A DNA stretch of 64,000 nucleotides from Pseudomonas fluorescens (GCF_004683905.1 NZ_CP038438.1:1860001-1924000), one strand, 5' to 3'; counted from the first letter of the stretch, positions 8,515 to 18,136 are shown. Notes: generated from the letters alone by a model not told the origin. Translations and numbers: made by a program.

Positions 8515-9786
8515 TCAGAAGCGGTAAGTTGCGCCAACACCGAAACCGTTTGCCGAGTTTTCATACTTGGCATCGTAGGTCTGGCCACGATCGTTCTGGT
8601 TGTGGATCTTGACCGACTCTTCCTTCAGGTACGAGTAAGCCACGTCGATGGTCAGGTCTTCGGTCGGGCTCCAGCCGGCACCGATGCTGAAAATGGTGCG
8701 GTCGCCAGTAGGAATGCGTGGCGAACGGTCGACGTTGTTGGTCGGCGACTGATCGAAGGTCAGACCGGTACGCAGTACCCATTCCTTGTTCAGCTGGTAC
8801 GAAGTACCCACGGCGTAAGCCCAGGAGTCGTGCCAGTTCTGGTCTTCGGTGATCTCGCCAAACTGACCGGCCAGCAGCGGCTGTACGCCCGAGTTTTCAA
8901 CGGTGATCTTCTTCAACTGGCTCCAGCGGGTCCAGGTCGAACCGGCATAGACGTTCCAGCGGTCGTTGATCGCTTGAGTAACCGAGAAGTCCACGGATTC
9001 AGGTGTGGTGATCTTCAGCGAAGCGTCGTACTTCTGGCTGGCGCCCAGACCGACTGCAGCCAGTGCGCCGTAGTTGACCTTGGTGTTGCCTTCGAGCTTG
9101 TAGTCGACTTTCGAGTGGTAGGTCAGACCCAGGCGAGTGGTGTCGGTGGCCTGTACCAGTACGCCGATGTTGTAGCCCAGCGCGGTGTCGTCACCCTTGA
9201 TCTTGACCTTGCCGTCCGGCGCCAGCTGAGTCACCGAGAGGTTGGACTCGAGGGTGCCGTCGATGCGGTTGATGGTCGGACCGAAACCGATCGACACCAC
9301 GTCGTTGAACTTGTAGCTGACAGTTGGCTGGAAAGTGATGACTTGTACTTCGGACTTGCTGCCGAAGTAACGGCCGCCAAAGCCTTTTTCGTAGTCGGTA
9401 ATCAGACCGAACGGCACGTACACGCCGAGGCCGAATGCCCAATGCTCATCGATCGGTTTGACGTAGAAGCCCATAGGTACGGAGGTGAAGGGCACCATGT
9501 CGCCTTTGTTGCTGCCGCCGTTAGGGCTGGAGCTGGCGTCGCTGATATCGGTCTTGGCATCGAGGAATGCAACACCGCCGGTGACTTGTTCGCGCGTGAT
9601 GCGCGACATGCCGGCAGGGTTGCCATAAACAGTGCTTGCGTCGTCGGCAGAAGAGGATCGCCCAGCGTAACCAGTGCCCATCCCGCTGATGCTGTGTTCG
9701 TTGATGGCAAAGCCAGCTGCGAAGATCTGGGTGGATGCCATGGTAACGGCGAGGCTAAGGGTGGTTTTGAGCATGACTTTTTTCAT
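8515..9786 (-). CDS. FadL/OmpP1-type outer membrane fatty-acid transport protein
   Basis: A 423-aa outer membrane beta-barrel of the FadL/TodX family, which passes long-chain fatty acids or other hydrophobic compounds. A signal peptide (MKKVMLKTTLSLAVTMASTQIFAAG) is followed by the family's conserved N-terminal hatch region: GFAINEHSISGMGTGYAGRSS and STVYGNPAGMSRI. Further in are the FGLGVYVPFGL and FQPTVSYKF strands; the protein ends in an aromatic residue (GVGATYRF), as porins do. Start has GGAG upstream (minus strand AGGAGTTCTAATAATG). The homologous neighbourhood with a glutathione peroxidase is seen in other pseudomonads. Confidence 0.92.
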   Translation of the reverse strand: MKKVMLKTTLSLAVTMASTQIFAAGFAINEHSISGMGTGYAGRSSSADDASTVYGNPAGMSRITREQVTGGVAFLDAKTDISDASSSPNGGSNKGDMVPFTSVPMGFYVKPIDEHWAFGLGVYVPFGLITDYEKGFGGRYFGSKSEVQVITFQPTVSYKFNDVVSIGFGPTINRIDGTLESNLSVTQLAPDGKVKIKGDDTALGYNIGVLVQATDTTRLGLTYHSKVDYKLEGNTKVNYGALAAVGLGASQKYDASLKITTPESVDFSVTQAINDRWNVYAGSTWTRWSQLKKITVENSGVQPLLAGQFGEITEDQNWHDSWAYAVGTSYQLNKEWVLRTGLTFDQSPTNNVDRSPRIPTGDRTIFSIGAGWSPTEDLTIDVAYSYLKEESVKIHNQNDRGQTYDAKYENSANGFGVGATYRF

Positions 9787-9932
9787 TATTAGAACTCCTG
9801 GTGATCACCGGGGCGAAAATTACCAACATTTTCGTCCCAGCGCTATAGTCCGTATGGCTTGAGTTAGAGCGGTTTTGTAGGACAATCCGACCAGATTCGC
9901 GACCTGTTGAGCGATCTTCTGAAACTCGCCAG

Positions 9933-10415
9933 TCAACACGCGACCTGATTCACCGGTGAAACACAGGTTTGCCAGGCGTAGGTGAAGTCGCGCAGACGAC
10001 CTTGCGGCTGGAAGGTCTGACGCCAGATTCGCGCCATGCCCAGCAGATCGTCCGGGGCGGGGAGGGTGGTGTGTTGTTCTTCTACCAGCAGCCAGGCGAT
10101 GGCGGTGGCGTAACGCAGGTTGACGGTCAATTCCAGGTGCGGGCCGCTCAAAAAAGCATGTTGGCTGGCGAGGCCGCGAACCAGGCTCGCACGCTCCGGA
10201 TCGAGTGCCAGATAGTGATCCCAAAGGGCCTGGTGGCGGTGCTCGGCAATCCGGTAGAGGCCGTGGCCACGGCGGTCATGCAGGGCGGAACCGAGGGCGG
10301 ACTGGCTGGCGGCAATGCCCAGCAGCAGGGATTCGGCAGTTGCGCAGTGGCGTCCCAGATAAATCAGTGTGGGACGGATCACATAGCGGCACAGTTCGCT
10401 GGCAGCGATACCCAT
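9933..10415 (-). CDS. Hypothetical protein (160 aa)
   Basis: No family recognised. The protein is predominantly helical, with no signal peptide or membrane span. Motifs include YLGRHCATAESLLLGIAASQS near the N-terminus, which resembles the start of lysozyme-like or transglycosylase-associated proteins found beside FadL-type genes in other pseudomonads, but I cannot assign a fold. The start has GAGGG 5 nt upstream. Same strand as the porin gene, 146 nt ahead of it, so co-transcription is possible. Codon use matches the neighbours, supporting a real gene. Confidence 0.75.
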   Translation of the reverse strand: MGIAASELCRYVIRPTLIYLGRHCATAESLLLGIAASQSALGSALHDRRGHGLYRIAEHRHQALWDHYLALDPERASLVRGLASQHAFLSGPHLELTVNLRYATAIAWLLVEEQHTTLPAPDDLLGMARIWRQTFQPQGRLRDFTYAWQTCVSPVNQVAC

Positions 10416-10637
10416 AAAACCCTCGGATCTTGTAATTGGGCGGCGATACCTGAAGGGGCCTTGGCAGCGGTGGATCGACTCAGGCTCGCCGAAAGCGGAT
10501 CAAGCCGCTTGAGTTGAAGTGTAGTGTCATATTCGCGACGTAAAGGCCTGTTTTTAAAATATTTCCGGCAGCGAGCCACAGGCGTTATATCCGAAGGTGC
10601 TTAGGCCTGAAGGGCTAAAAGCGAAATATCGGGCAAT

Positions 10638-10667
10638 AAAAAACCCCGCATTTTGTGCGGGGCTTTT
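10638..10667. terminator. Intrinsic terminator
   Basis: CCCCGCA-TTTTG-TGCGGGG with flanking A and T tracts (AAAAAA... and CTTTT). It sits just beyond the stop of the 74-aa minus-strand gene at 10690 and can act in both directions. The rest of 10416-10637 shows no gene. Confidence 0.85.
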
Positions 10668-10689
10668 GCTTTTGCAGCCTTTTCGGCTC

Positions 10690-10914
10690 TCAGGCAATCA
10701 ATGCCTGACGCGTACGATCAATAATGGCCTGCAGCGGTTCGGCGCTGGAGTATTGATCGGGGTACAGACGCTCGCTGTGGCGAGCGATCCCGTGTTCATT
10801 GACCACGGTGAAGCTGAAGCAGCCTTTGCGAGCGGCCATGATCAGGCAGTTCATTGGGGCAAAAGCGTTGGTTAGGGTGCGAATGGCATCCTGAGTCTGG
10901 ATTTGAGTAGACAT
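10690..10914 (-). CDS. Small conserved-looking hypothetical protein (74 aa)
   Basis: A 74-aa protein, MSTQIQTQDAIRTLTNAF onwards, ending in TRQALIA. Its strand-turn pattern (CLIMAARKGCFSFTVVNEHG, RHSERLYPDQY) suggests a compact alpha/beta fold. No signal peptide or membrane span. It has its own terminator and an AGGA about 11 nt before the ATG. Role unknown. The long gene-free region upstream may hold its promoter and leader. Confidence 0.7.
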   Translation of the reverse strand: MSTQIQTQDAIRTLTNAFAPMNCLIMAARKGCFSFTVVNEHGIARHSERLYPDQYSSAEPLQAIIDRTRQALIA

Positions 10915-11923
10915 AGTTATTAGGTGTTCCTACAAATGACACGGATAAGAACCGTGCAACGTTAAAACGTTCCAGTAATGTCGACCACCATTGGTCGAAC
11001 AAAGAACCCGACTGGAACAAAGCAGCCAGTTTGAAGCGCTTATAAGTTGGCGCGCTTGGGCTGGCAGGTAGGTACTTAGGAGGACAGGCAACACATCGAG
11101 GGCAAAGGTTCTGGGCCCGGGGTGAAGATCCTGATCAATTTGCAGGCTGGTTCGGTCAGAGTAAGTGGTCTTCGCAACACCCTTTGCATTCATTCAAAGG
11201 CAGTGTCGGCGCAAGATTTACCTGGAAACCATCGAGGGGTCGTTCCCGCTTTTTTCGGTGAAGGGCTTCTGGGAAGAAGATTGACCGTGGGGATGTGTTC
11301 GACCGGAATTGACTTTCAGCTTGGTACTAACGCCGCGGATAGTAACGGAACGTCCTGGGCAATGCAACCCGGCGGCAAAAAAAGATTTCGGTCGGTGGCG
11401 CGGATCACGGGGGACAGGGCTGGCCCCTTCGCGAGCAGGCTCGCTCCCACGGGAGAACGGGGCCGATTGTAGGAGCGAGCCTGCTCGCGAAGAAACCATC
11501 CGTCGCCACAAAAGCGTGCAGCCATGCCCAGCGCCAACCCGCTTATCCCCAGTCCGAGGCGCAAAACGGGCCAAAAAAGCGCATCGATATAACCGGGTAA
11601 CAGGTACTTGTGCACATTAGTTGCGCAGACGGTAACCTTGGTGTCATATCAATCCTGACCCCGATGGCTGCCTGTATCAAAAGTTTAAGTCAATGAAAAA
11701 TATCGTCTTTTTTTGTTGGTGAAAAAATCGTCAGTTTGACTGCGAGCCCCATTCCACAAGGCTTTGCGGAGGTTCGGGAGCGGTTGTCCACTGAGTTATC
11801 CACAGCTTCTGTGGATTGTCCCTAGCGCTTGCTCTAGGACGGGCGTGCCGGGTTTTTTTCGACTTTACCTGTACGAAAAAGAGAGTAGAGTGGCGCGCCT
11901 TCCGATCTGTCCCACAGTGTTTT
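10915..11923. other. Gene-poor region of about 1 kb
   Basis: No frame here has convincing coding character; the longer ones run through a REP pair. Contents: TTATAAG on the minus strand near 11033-11045 as a possible -10 box for the 74-aa gene, a REP pair at 11424-11492, an AT-rich stretch at 11680-11730, and a DnaA-box-like TTATCCACA at 11796-11804 inside a short inverted repeat CCACAGCTTCTGTGG (11801-11815). A small RNA or long leader between 10930 and 11400 cannot be excluded. Confidence 0.5.
11424..11492. repeat. REP pair
   Basis: Inverted REP cores (TTCGCGAGCAGGCTCGCTCC and GGAGCGAGCCTGCTCGCGAAG), the 'AGGCTC' subtype, separated by about 25 nt. Confidence 0.9.
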
Positions 11924-12247
11924 ATGAAGTTTCGCTCAGTATCAGACTCTGTTACCTCCGAACACCCTCGTGTTACCCCTCCCAAGCGATTTTCCGTGCG
12001 TGTGGCCGAATGGCTGCTCGACAGCCCGCGCCTGGGCGATAGCCGTAATGCCAAGCATCTGGCGGGGCGTCTGCTCAAGCAACCGGCGCGCGAAGGCGTG
12101 GTCGCCGCGCAAAGTCGTCTCGGCCAATTGATGTGCCGCGAGTGCGGCAATGCCCGTGATCGGCGCATCGGGCAGGATCTGCTGCGCCAGGCCGCCCGCG
12201 CCGGCGACCGGCGTGCACAACGGGAACTCGGTCTGCTCGAAGACTGA
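11924..12247 (+). CDS. Small Sel1-like repeat protein
   Basis: A 107-aa protein. Two helical hairpins (AAQSRLGQLMCREC and GQDLLRQAARAGDRRAQRELGLL) match the Sel1/TPR-like repeat pattern with A-x(3)-LG and A-A-x-AG-x-x-x-A positions. The N-terminus is basic and serine-rich. The chosen ATG matches where the coding character begins; the earlier in-frame start at 11816 gives an unlikely N-terminus. No clear ribosome binding site. It probably mediates protein contacts; nothing more specific can be said. rmuC follows 61 nt downstream. Confidence 0.7.
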   Translation: MKFRSVSDSVTSEHPRVTPPKRFSVRVAEWLLDSPRLGDSRNAKHLAGRLLKQPAREGVVAAQSRLGQLMCRECGNARDRRIGQDLLRQAARAGDRRAQRELGLLED

Positions 12248-12308
12248 GCTGTCCAACGCCCCACGCCTTGGTTAACCTTCAGGCTTTATCGAATCGGCAG
12301 GAGTGGCT

Positions 12309-13787
12309 ATGGCTATGGACTTGACCAGCGTGTTGCTGTGTCTGGCGGGCGCGGGATTGCCGCTGCTGGCGCTGGCCTGGCAACTGCAACGGCGGGCCAG
12401 TGATCGGCAAGCCGAGGTCGCCTTGCTCGAAGAGCGTCTGGCCATGGCGCAACTGGCGCAGGACGGGCTCAACGCCCAACTTGAGGCCAGCCGCGATGAA
12501 ATCGTCGACCTCGGCCAGGCCAATGCCGCCAAGCAGGCGGAGCTGGCGGCCCTGCGCCGCGAAGTCGAGCTGCTGCAGATCGAGCGCGATGATGCCCGTG
12601 ACGCTTCCCACGCCTGGAACATCGAGCGTGCCAACAAAGAGGCCGAATTGCGGCGTCTCGACGCACAGGCCGCGTCGCTCAACGCCGAACTGCGCGAGCA
12701 ACAGGAAAGCCATCAACAACGCCTCAACGACCTGCAAGGCTCGCGCGATGAGCTGCGCGCGCAGTTCGCCGAGCTGGCGGGGAAGATCTTCGATGAGCGT
12801 GAACAGCGCTTTGCCGAAACCAGTCAACAGCGCCTCGGGCAGTTGCTCGATCCGCTGAAAGAACGCATCCAATCCTTCGAAAAACGCGTGGAAGAAAGCT
12901 ATCAGGCCGAAGCCCGCGAACGCTTCTCGCTGGCCAAGGAGCTGGAGCGTCTGCAAGCGCTGAATCTGCGCCTGAGCGACGAAGCGACCAACCTGACCCG
13001 CGCCCTCAAAGGCCAGAAGACCCAAGGCAACTGGGGTGAGCTGATTCTTGAGCGGGTGCTGGAGCACGCGGGTCTGGAGAAGGGCCGCGAGTACCAGACT
13101 CAGGTCAACCTCAAGGGGCCGGACGGCGAGCGCTTCCAGCCGGATGTGATCATTTACCTGCCGGGCGACAAGCAGGTGGTGGTCGACTCCAAGGTCAGCC
13201 TCACTGCCTATCAGCAGTACGTTGCCGCCGAAGATGACACCCTCGGCCAGGTCGCGATCAAGCAGCACGTGCTGTCCCTGCGCAGCCACGTCAAAGGCCT
13301 CGCCGGCAAGGATTACAAGCGTCTGGAAGGCCTGCACAGCCTCGATTTCGTCTTGCTGTTCGTGCCGATCGAAGCGGCATTTTCCGCCGCCCTGCAAGCC
13401 GAGCCGGCGTTGTTCCAGGAAGCGTTCGACCGCAACATCGTGATCGTCAGCCCGACCACGTTGCTGGCGACGTTACGGGTGATCGACAGCCTGTGGAAGC
13501 AGGAGCGGCAAAGCCAGAACGCGCGGGAAATCGCCGAGCGTGCCGGCTGGCTGTACGACAAATTCGTGCTGTTCATTCAGGATCTGGACGAAGTCGGCAA
13601 TCGCCTGCAACAGCTGGACAAGGCCTACAGCTCGGCGCGCAACAAACTCACGGAAGGGCGCGGCAACCTGGTCAGCCGCAGTGAGCAGCTCAAACTGCTC
13701 GGTGCGCGGGCCAGCAAGAGTTTGCCGGCGGATCTGCTGGAGCGGGCGATGACCGATGTCGATGGGCTGGTCGAAATCCCGGAATAA
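12309..13787 (+). CDS. rmuC: DNA recombination protein RmuC
   Basis: A 492-aa protein. An N-terminal hydrophobic helix (LLCLAGAGLPLLALAW) anchors it, a long coiled coil of roughly residues 20-165 follows (heptads rich in E, L, R, Q), then the RmuC domain with QGNWGELILERVLEHAGLEKGREY, PDVIIYLPGDKQVVVDSKVS (a nuclease-like D...D-x-K core) and FVLLFVPIEAAF. RmuC limits inversions at short inverted repeats in E. coli and is probably a nuclease. The GGAG before the second ATG supports starting at 12309 rather than the GTG two codons earlier. Confidence 0.93.
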   Translation: MAMDLTSVLLCLAGAGLPLLALAWQLQRRASDRQAEVALLEERLAMAQLAQDGLNAQLEASRDEIVDLGQANAAKQAELAALRREVELLQIERDDARDASHAWNIERANKEAELRRLDAQAASLNAELREQQESHQQRLNDLQGSRDELRAQFAELAGKIFDEREQRFAETSQQRLGQLLDPLKERIQSFEKRVEESYQAEARERFSLAKELERLQALNLRLSDEATNLTRALKGQKTQGNWGELILERVLEHAGLEKGREYQTQVNLKGPDGERFQPDVIIYLPGDKQVVVDSKVSLTAYQQYVAAEDDTLGQVAIKQHVLSLRSHVKGLAGKDYKRLEGLHSLDFVLLFVPIEAAFSAALQAEPALFQEAFDRNIVIVSPTTLLATLRVIDSLWKQERQSQNAREIAERAGWLYDKFVLFIQDLDEVGNRLQQLDKAYSSARNKLTEGRGNLVSRSEQLKLLGARASKSLPADLLERAMTDVDGLVEIPE

Positions 13788-13795
13788 CCCGAAGA

Positions 13796-13866
13796 GCTTC
13801 GCGAGCAGGCTCGCTCCCACAGTGAAACGCATTCCAAAGGTGTGAGCGGGCTTGCTCGCGAAGGCG
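13796..13866. repeat. REP pair
   Basis: Inverted REP cores between the convergent rmuC and sensor kinase genes, about 27-nt spacer. Confidence 0.9.
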
Positions 13867-13900
13867 TCAGTGGTAGCGCTGCAACACTCAAGTCAAACGG

Positions 13901-16900
13901 TTACAGCGGCACATACCGACTCAACAACGCCCGCAACGCCGCCGGTTTCACCGGTTTGGCCAGATAATCCAGCCCTGCCGCATGCACCTGCGCCACCGTC
14001 TCCGGGCGGCCATCGGCGCTGATCACCACCCCCGGCACCGGCTCGCCTAACGTGGTGCGCAGCCACGCCATCAGCTCGGTTCCGGTATCGCCGTGGTCGA
14101 GGTGATAGTCGACCAGTGCCAATTGCGGCCGCACACCCTCATTCAGCAACGCCGCGCATTCCTCGCGATTACGCGCCGTCCACACCTGACAGCCCCAACG
14201 GCTCAGCAGGCTGTTCATGCCAATCAGAATGCTGTCTTCATTGTCGATGCACAGCACCTGCGCGCCACTGAGCAGCTTGCCGTTCAACTCCACCGCGGCG
14301 TTCTGCGGCAGCGCTTGCGTCCGGGCCAATGGCACGCTGACGCTGAACACGCTGCCGCGTCCCGGCCACGAACGTACGCGCAGGGTATGGCCAAGCACGC
14401 GACACAAACCGTCGGCAATCGCCAGGCCCAGGCCGAGGCCTTTTTCGGCGCGGGTCTGATGGCTGTCGAGGCGCTTGAACTCCTCGAAAATCACTTGTTG
14501 TTTGTCTTCCGGAATCCCCGGCCCGCGATCCCACACTTCCAGACACAGTTCACTGCCGCGACGGCGCACGCCTAGCAACACCGGCCCTTTGGCGTAGCGG
14601 AAAGCGTTGGTCAGGAAGTTCTGCAGAATCCGCCGCAGCAATTTGATGTCGCTGTCGATGCGCAACTGGCTGCCGCGCACACGGAAGGTCAGACCTTGTT
14701 CCTGGGCCAGCGCCTTGAATTCGGCGCCGAGCGTATCGAACAGCTCATTGAGCGCGAACGGCTTGCGATCCGGGTTGATCTTGCCGTTTTCCAGGCGGGA
14801 AATATCCAGCAGGTCACTGATCAGGTCTTCCGCCGAACGCAGCGAACTGTCGAGGTGTTGCACCAGTTTCTGCGCCTCGCTGCTCAAACCGTCGTCCTGA
14901 TGGGAGAGAGCGGCAGAGAACAACCGGGCGGCGTTCAGCGGCTGCATCAGGTCGTGGCTGACGGCGGCGAGGAAGCGGGTTTTCGACTGGTTCGCCGCCT
15001 CGGCATGGCCCTTGGCTTCGGTCAGTGCGACGTTGAGTTGCGACAGCTCCTGCGTGCGCTCGCTGACCCGTTGTTCCAGGCCTTCGTTGGCCTCGGTCAG
15101 CGCCTGCTCGGCTTCGCGGAACGCGGTGATGTCAGTGAAACTCATGACGAAGCCGCCGCCGGGCATCGGGTTGCCGATCAGCTCGATCACCCGGCCGTTG
15201 GGGAACAAACGTTCGGAAGTGTGCGCACGGCCCTGACGCATCCAGTGCAGGCGCCGGGCGACGTGGACTTCCGCCTCGCCGGGGCCGCACAAGCCACGTT
15301 CGGCGTTGTAGCGAATGATGTCGGCAATCGGCCGGCCGACGCTGATCAAGCCGTCCGGGTAGTTGAACAGCTCCAGATAGCGGCGGTTCCAGGCCACCAG
15401 TTTCAGCGACTGGTCGACCACGCTGATGCCTTGGGTGATGTTCTCGATCGCGCCTTGCAGCAGCGCGCGGTTGAACTGCAGGACTTCCGAGGCTTCGTCA
15501 GCGATACGGACGACGTCCTCCAGCTGCATTTCCCGACCTTCGATGGCGGCTTTTACTACGGCGCGCGTCGAAGAAGCACCGAGCACGCCGGCCAGCAGAC
15601 GTTCGGTGTGGGCGATCCATTCGCCGTCAGCATTCTGGTTCGGGTTGAAGCCCTTGCCCTGGCGGTAAGCGAAACGAATGAAGCTCTGTCGCGCGCGCTC
15701 TTCACCGACAAAGCGTGCCGCCAGTTGCAGCAAATCATCAATCTGCACCGCGAGCATCGAGCGCGCACTCGGCCGGGCGCTGATTTCCTGACCGATGAAG
15801 CGCCCGGCCTGCCAGTGTTCCGAGACCCGTGTGCGCGACAGCACCGAGACCCAGGCGAACAGGGTGAAGTTGCCCGCCAGCGACAGCACTACGCCTTGGG
15901 TCAGCGGGGTGATCGGCAGGTTCAGCGGGTTGCTGTGCAGCCACGCCAGCCCGGGGAAAGTGCTCAGCGACCAGCCGAGGCTGTGGGCGGCAATCGGCAG
16001 GATCAGCGTGTAGAACCAGAGGAACGTGCCGGCGGCCAGACCGGCGAACACCCCACGGCGGTTAGCCTGTTTCCAGTACAGCGCGCCGAGCATCGCCGGG
16101 GCCAATTGGGTGACGGCAGCGAAGGCGATCTGGCCGATGGTCGCCAGACTCGCGGTGGAGCCGAGCAAACGGTAGCTGACGTAGGCCAGCAACAGAATCA
16201 GCACGATGCTCACGCGGCGCACCGAGAGCATCCACTGACGGAACACTTCGAACGGGCGCTCGGCGTTGTTACGGCGCAGCAACCACGGCAAGAGCATGTC
16301 GTTGGAAACCATGGTCGACAGTGCCACGCTGGCCACAATCACCATGCCGGTGGCCGCCGACGCGCCGCCGATGAACGCCAGCAACGCCAGGGCCGGATGG
16401 GCCTGGGCCAGCGGCAGGCTGATCACGAACGAGTCGGGCAACACGTGACTCGGCAGCATCATCTGCCCGGCGAGGGCGATCGGCACCACGAACAGCGCGG
16501 CCAGCGCCAGATAAGCCGGGAACACCCACTTGGCCAGACGCAGGTCCTGCGGGTCGATGTTCTCCACCACCGTGACGTGAAACTGCCGTGGCAGGCAGAT
16601 GATCGCCATCATCGCCACCCCGGTCTGCACCACCATCGACGGCCAGTTAATCGTTTCCTTCCAGTATTCCTCGAGGCGCGGCGCGAGCATCGCCTGATTG
16701 AACAGGTCGTCAAACCCGTCGTACAGCCCATAGGTCACGAACGCGCCAACGGCGAGAAAGGCGAACAGCTTGACCAGCGATTCAAACGCAATCGCCAGCA
16801 CCATGCCGCGGTGGTGCTCGGTGGCATCGAGGTTGCGCGTACCGAAGACGATGGTGAACAGCGCCAGTACCAGCGAGACGATCAGCGCGGTGTCCTGGGC

Positions 16901-17371
16901 GCGGGTGCCCATGGCGTCGGCCCCGGCGCCGATCAGCAGGTTCACGCCGAGCACGATGCCTTTGAGTTGCAGGGCGATGTAGGGCAGGACGCCAACCAGA
17001 CAGATCAGCGCCACCACCACCGCCAGCGATTGTGATTTGCCGTAGCGCGCGGCGATGAAGTCGGCGATGGAGGTGATGTTCTCCTGTTTGCTGATCATCA
17101 CCATTTTCTGCAGGACCCACGGCGCGCCCAGCAGCAACAGGATCGGCCCGAGGTAGATCGGCAGGAATGACCACAGCTGTTCGGCGGCTTGGCCGACGGC
17201 GCCGAAGAACGTCCAACTGGTGCAATAAACCGCCAGTGACAGGCTGTACACCCACGCGCGCATCCGCGGCGGCAACGGTGTGCTGCGACGGTCGCCGTAG
17301 AAGGCGATGGCGAACATGATGGCCATATAGGCCAGGGCGACGGCGGCGATCAGCCCGGTGGACAGCGACAT
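13901..17371 (-). CDS. Hybrid sensor histidine kinase with sodium/solute symporter domain (CrbS/MxtR-like)
   Basis: A 1156-aa membrane kinase. Residues 1 to about 520 form a PutP-type sodium:solute symporter module with some 12-13 helices; a PAS region (around 640-760, GISVVDQSLKLVAWNRRYLELF) follows, then a short coiled coil, the histidine kinase dimerisation box FLAAVSHDLMQPLNAARLFS, the ATPase domain (RLENGKI, WDRGPGIPEDKQQVIFEEF, KGLGLGLAIADGL) and a C-terminal receiver with the aspartate in ALVDYHLDHGDTG. This order matches the CrbS/MxtR group that signals to a CrbR/ErdR-type regulator and controls acetate use (acs). The cognate regulator is not in the window. The start chosen has GGGAG 7 nt upstream. 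Confidence 0.9.
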   Translation of the reverse strand: MSLSTGLIAAVALAYMAIMFAIAFYGDRRSTPLPPRMRAWVYSLSLAVYCTSWTFFGAVGQAAEQLWSFLPIYLGPILLLLGAPWVLQKMVMISKQENITSIADFIAARYGKSQSLAVVVALICLVGVLPYIALQLKGIVLGVNLLIGAGADAMGTRAQDTALIVSLVLALFTIVFGTRNLDATEHHRGMVLAIAFESLVKLFAFLAVGAFVTYGLYDGFDDLFNQAMLAPRLEEYWKETINWPSMVVQTGVAMMAIICLPRQFHVTVVENIDPQDLRLAKWVFPAYLALAALFVVPIALAGQMMLPSHVLPDSFVISLPLAQAHPALALLAFIGGASAATGMVIVASVALSTMVSNDMLLPWLLRRNNAERPFEVFRQWMLSVRRVSIVLILLLAYVSYRLLGSTASLATIGQIAFAAVTQLAPAMLGALYWKQANRRGVFAGLAAGTFLWFYTLILPIAAHSLGWSLSTFPGLAWLHSNPLNLPITPLTQGVVLSLAGNFTLFAWVSVLSRTRVSEHWQAGRFIGQEISARPSARSMLAVQIDDLLQLAARFVGEERARQSFIRFAYRQGKGFNPNQNADGEWIAHTERLLAGVLGASSTRAVVKAAIEGREMQLEDVVRIADEASEVLQFNRALLQGAIENITQGISVVDQSLKLVAWNRRYLELFNYPDGLISVGRPIADIIRYNAERGLCGPGEAEVHVARRLHWMRQGRAHTSERLFPNGRVIELIGNPMPGGGFVMSFTDITAFREAEQALTEANEGLEQRVSERTQELSQLNVALTEAKGHAEAANQSKTRFLAAVSHDLMQPLNAARLFSAALSHQDDGLSSEAQKLVQHLDSSLRSAEDLISDLLDISRLENGKINPDRKPFALNELFDTLGAEFKALAQEQGLTFRVRGSQLRIDSDIKLLRRILQNFLTNAFRYAKGPVLLGVRRRGSELCLEVWDRGPGIPEDKQQVIFEEFKRLDSHQTRAEKGLGLGLAIADGLCRVLGHTLRVRSWPGRGSVFSVSVPLARTQALPQNAAVELNGKLLSGAQVLCIDNEDSILIGMNSLLSRWGCQVWTARNREECAALLNEGVRPQLALVDYHLDHGDTGTELMAWLRTTLGEPVPGVVISADGRPETVAQVHAAGLDYLAKPVKPAALRALLSRYVPL

Positions 17372-17520
17372 GCAACACTCCCGACAAAAGACTCCCCGGC
17401 AGTCCTGCCCGGGCGGACAGTCTCGCATGAGTATGGCGGTTAGTCAGTGTCGACCAAGGTCGTGGCGTGGCGGGGTGTCGCAGGTTTGAAACCGGGTGGT
17501 TTTATGGTGACTCATCAGGC

Positions 17521-17591
17521 CCCATCGCGAGCAGGCTCACTCCTACAGGTGGAACGCATTCCAATTGTAGGAGTGAGCCTGCTCGCGATAG
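17521..17591. repeat. REP pair (GAGTGAG subtype)
   Basis: Inverted cores ATCGCGAGCAGGCTCACTCCTAC and GTAGGAGTGAGCCTGCTCGCGAT; a subtype that also occurs at 23024-23098. Confidence 0.88.
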
Positions 17592-17593
17592 CG

Positions 17594-18136
17594 TCAGTCC
17601 TGTTTCAACGCCATATCGATCAACCGATGCAGCTCATCCACCTCCAGCGCCGCCGCCGAAAACAGAATCCGGAACACCACCGGCGCCACCACCAGATTGA
17701 TCAAATGATCAACGCTCGGCGCTGCCTCATCCGGGTAGCGGTCAAGGATGGTCTGCAACTGCGCGCCAAGGATCGTCACGCAATAACCCGGCGTGGCACT
17801 GGCCTGCACGTCGCGCATCATGTGGCGCCCAGGCTCCGAACTCATTTCGTCCAGATACTGTTCGGCCCAGGCGCGGATATCACCGCGCAGGTCACCGGTC
17901 ACCGCCGGTTCGCTGTCAGGGCGCATGCGGGCGAGGGCGACGTCGGCGAGCAACGCCGCCAGATCACCCCAGCGCCGATAGATCGTCGACGGCGTGACCC
18001 CGGCGCGCGCAGCGATTTGCGGGACGGTCACGCTGCTGCGCTCCTGTTCTTGCAGAAGCGCGCGAACTGCCGAATGAATCGACTCTTGCACCCGGGCACT
18101 GCGGCCACCGGGGCGTAAACCTTCTTTAATAGCCAT
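17594..18136 (-). CDS. TetR-family transcriptional regulator
   Basis: A 180-aa repressor. The DNA-binding region is SSVTVPQIAARAGVTPSTIYRRWGDLAALL (about residues 34-63), the classic TetR helix-turn-helix. The C-terminal part (DLRGDIRAWAEQYLDEM, LINLVVAPVVFRILF) resembles the TetR_C effector domain of pump regulators. It is divergent from the MFS gene starting at 18228, with a 91-bp shared region that contains a large inverted repeat, so it probably controls that transporter and itself. Confidence 0.9.
   Translation of the reverse strand: MAIKEGLRPGGRSARVQESIHSAVRALLQEQERSSVTVPQIAARAGVTPSTIYRRWGDLAALLADVALARMRPDSEPAVTGDLRGDIRAWAEQYLDEMSSEPGRHMMRDVQASATPGYCVTILGAQLQTILDRYPDEAAPSVDHLINLVVAPVVFRILFSAAALEVDELHRLIDMALKQD

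Noticed and set aside
9820..10224. Alternative minus-strand frame overlapping the 160-aa gene
   Set aside because: It overlaps the better-supported gene at 9933-10415 and lacks a ribosome binding site.
11122..11472. Possible 116-aa gene in the gene-poor region
   Set aside because: Its C-terminal part is a translation of a REP pair and there is no ribosome binding site.
14696..17035. 779-codon plus-strand frame opposite the sensor kinase
   Set aside because: Antisense shadow of a strongly supported kinase; its product is rich in H, R, Q and G with no domain.
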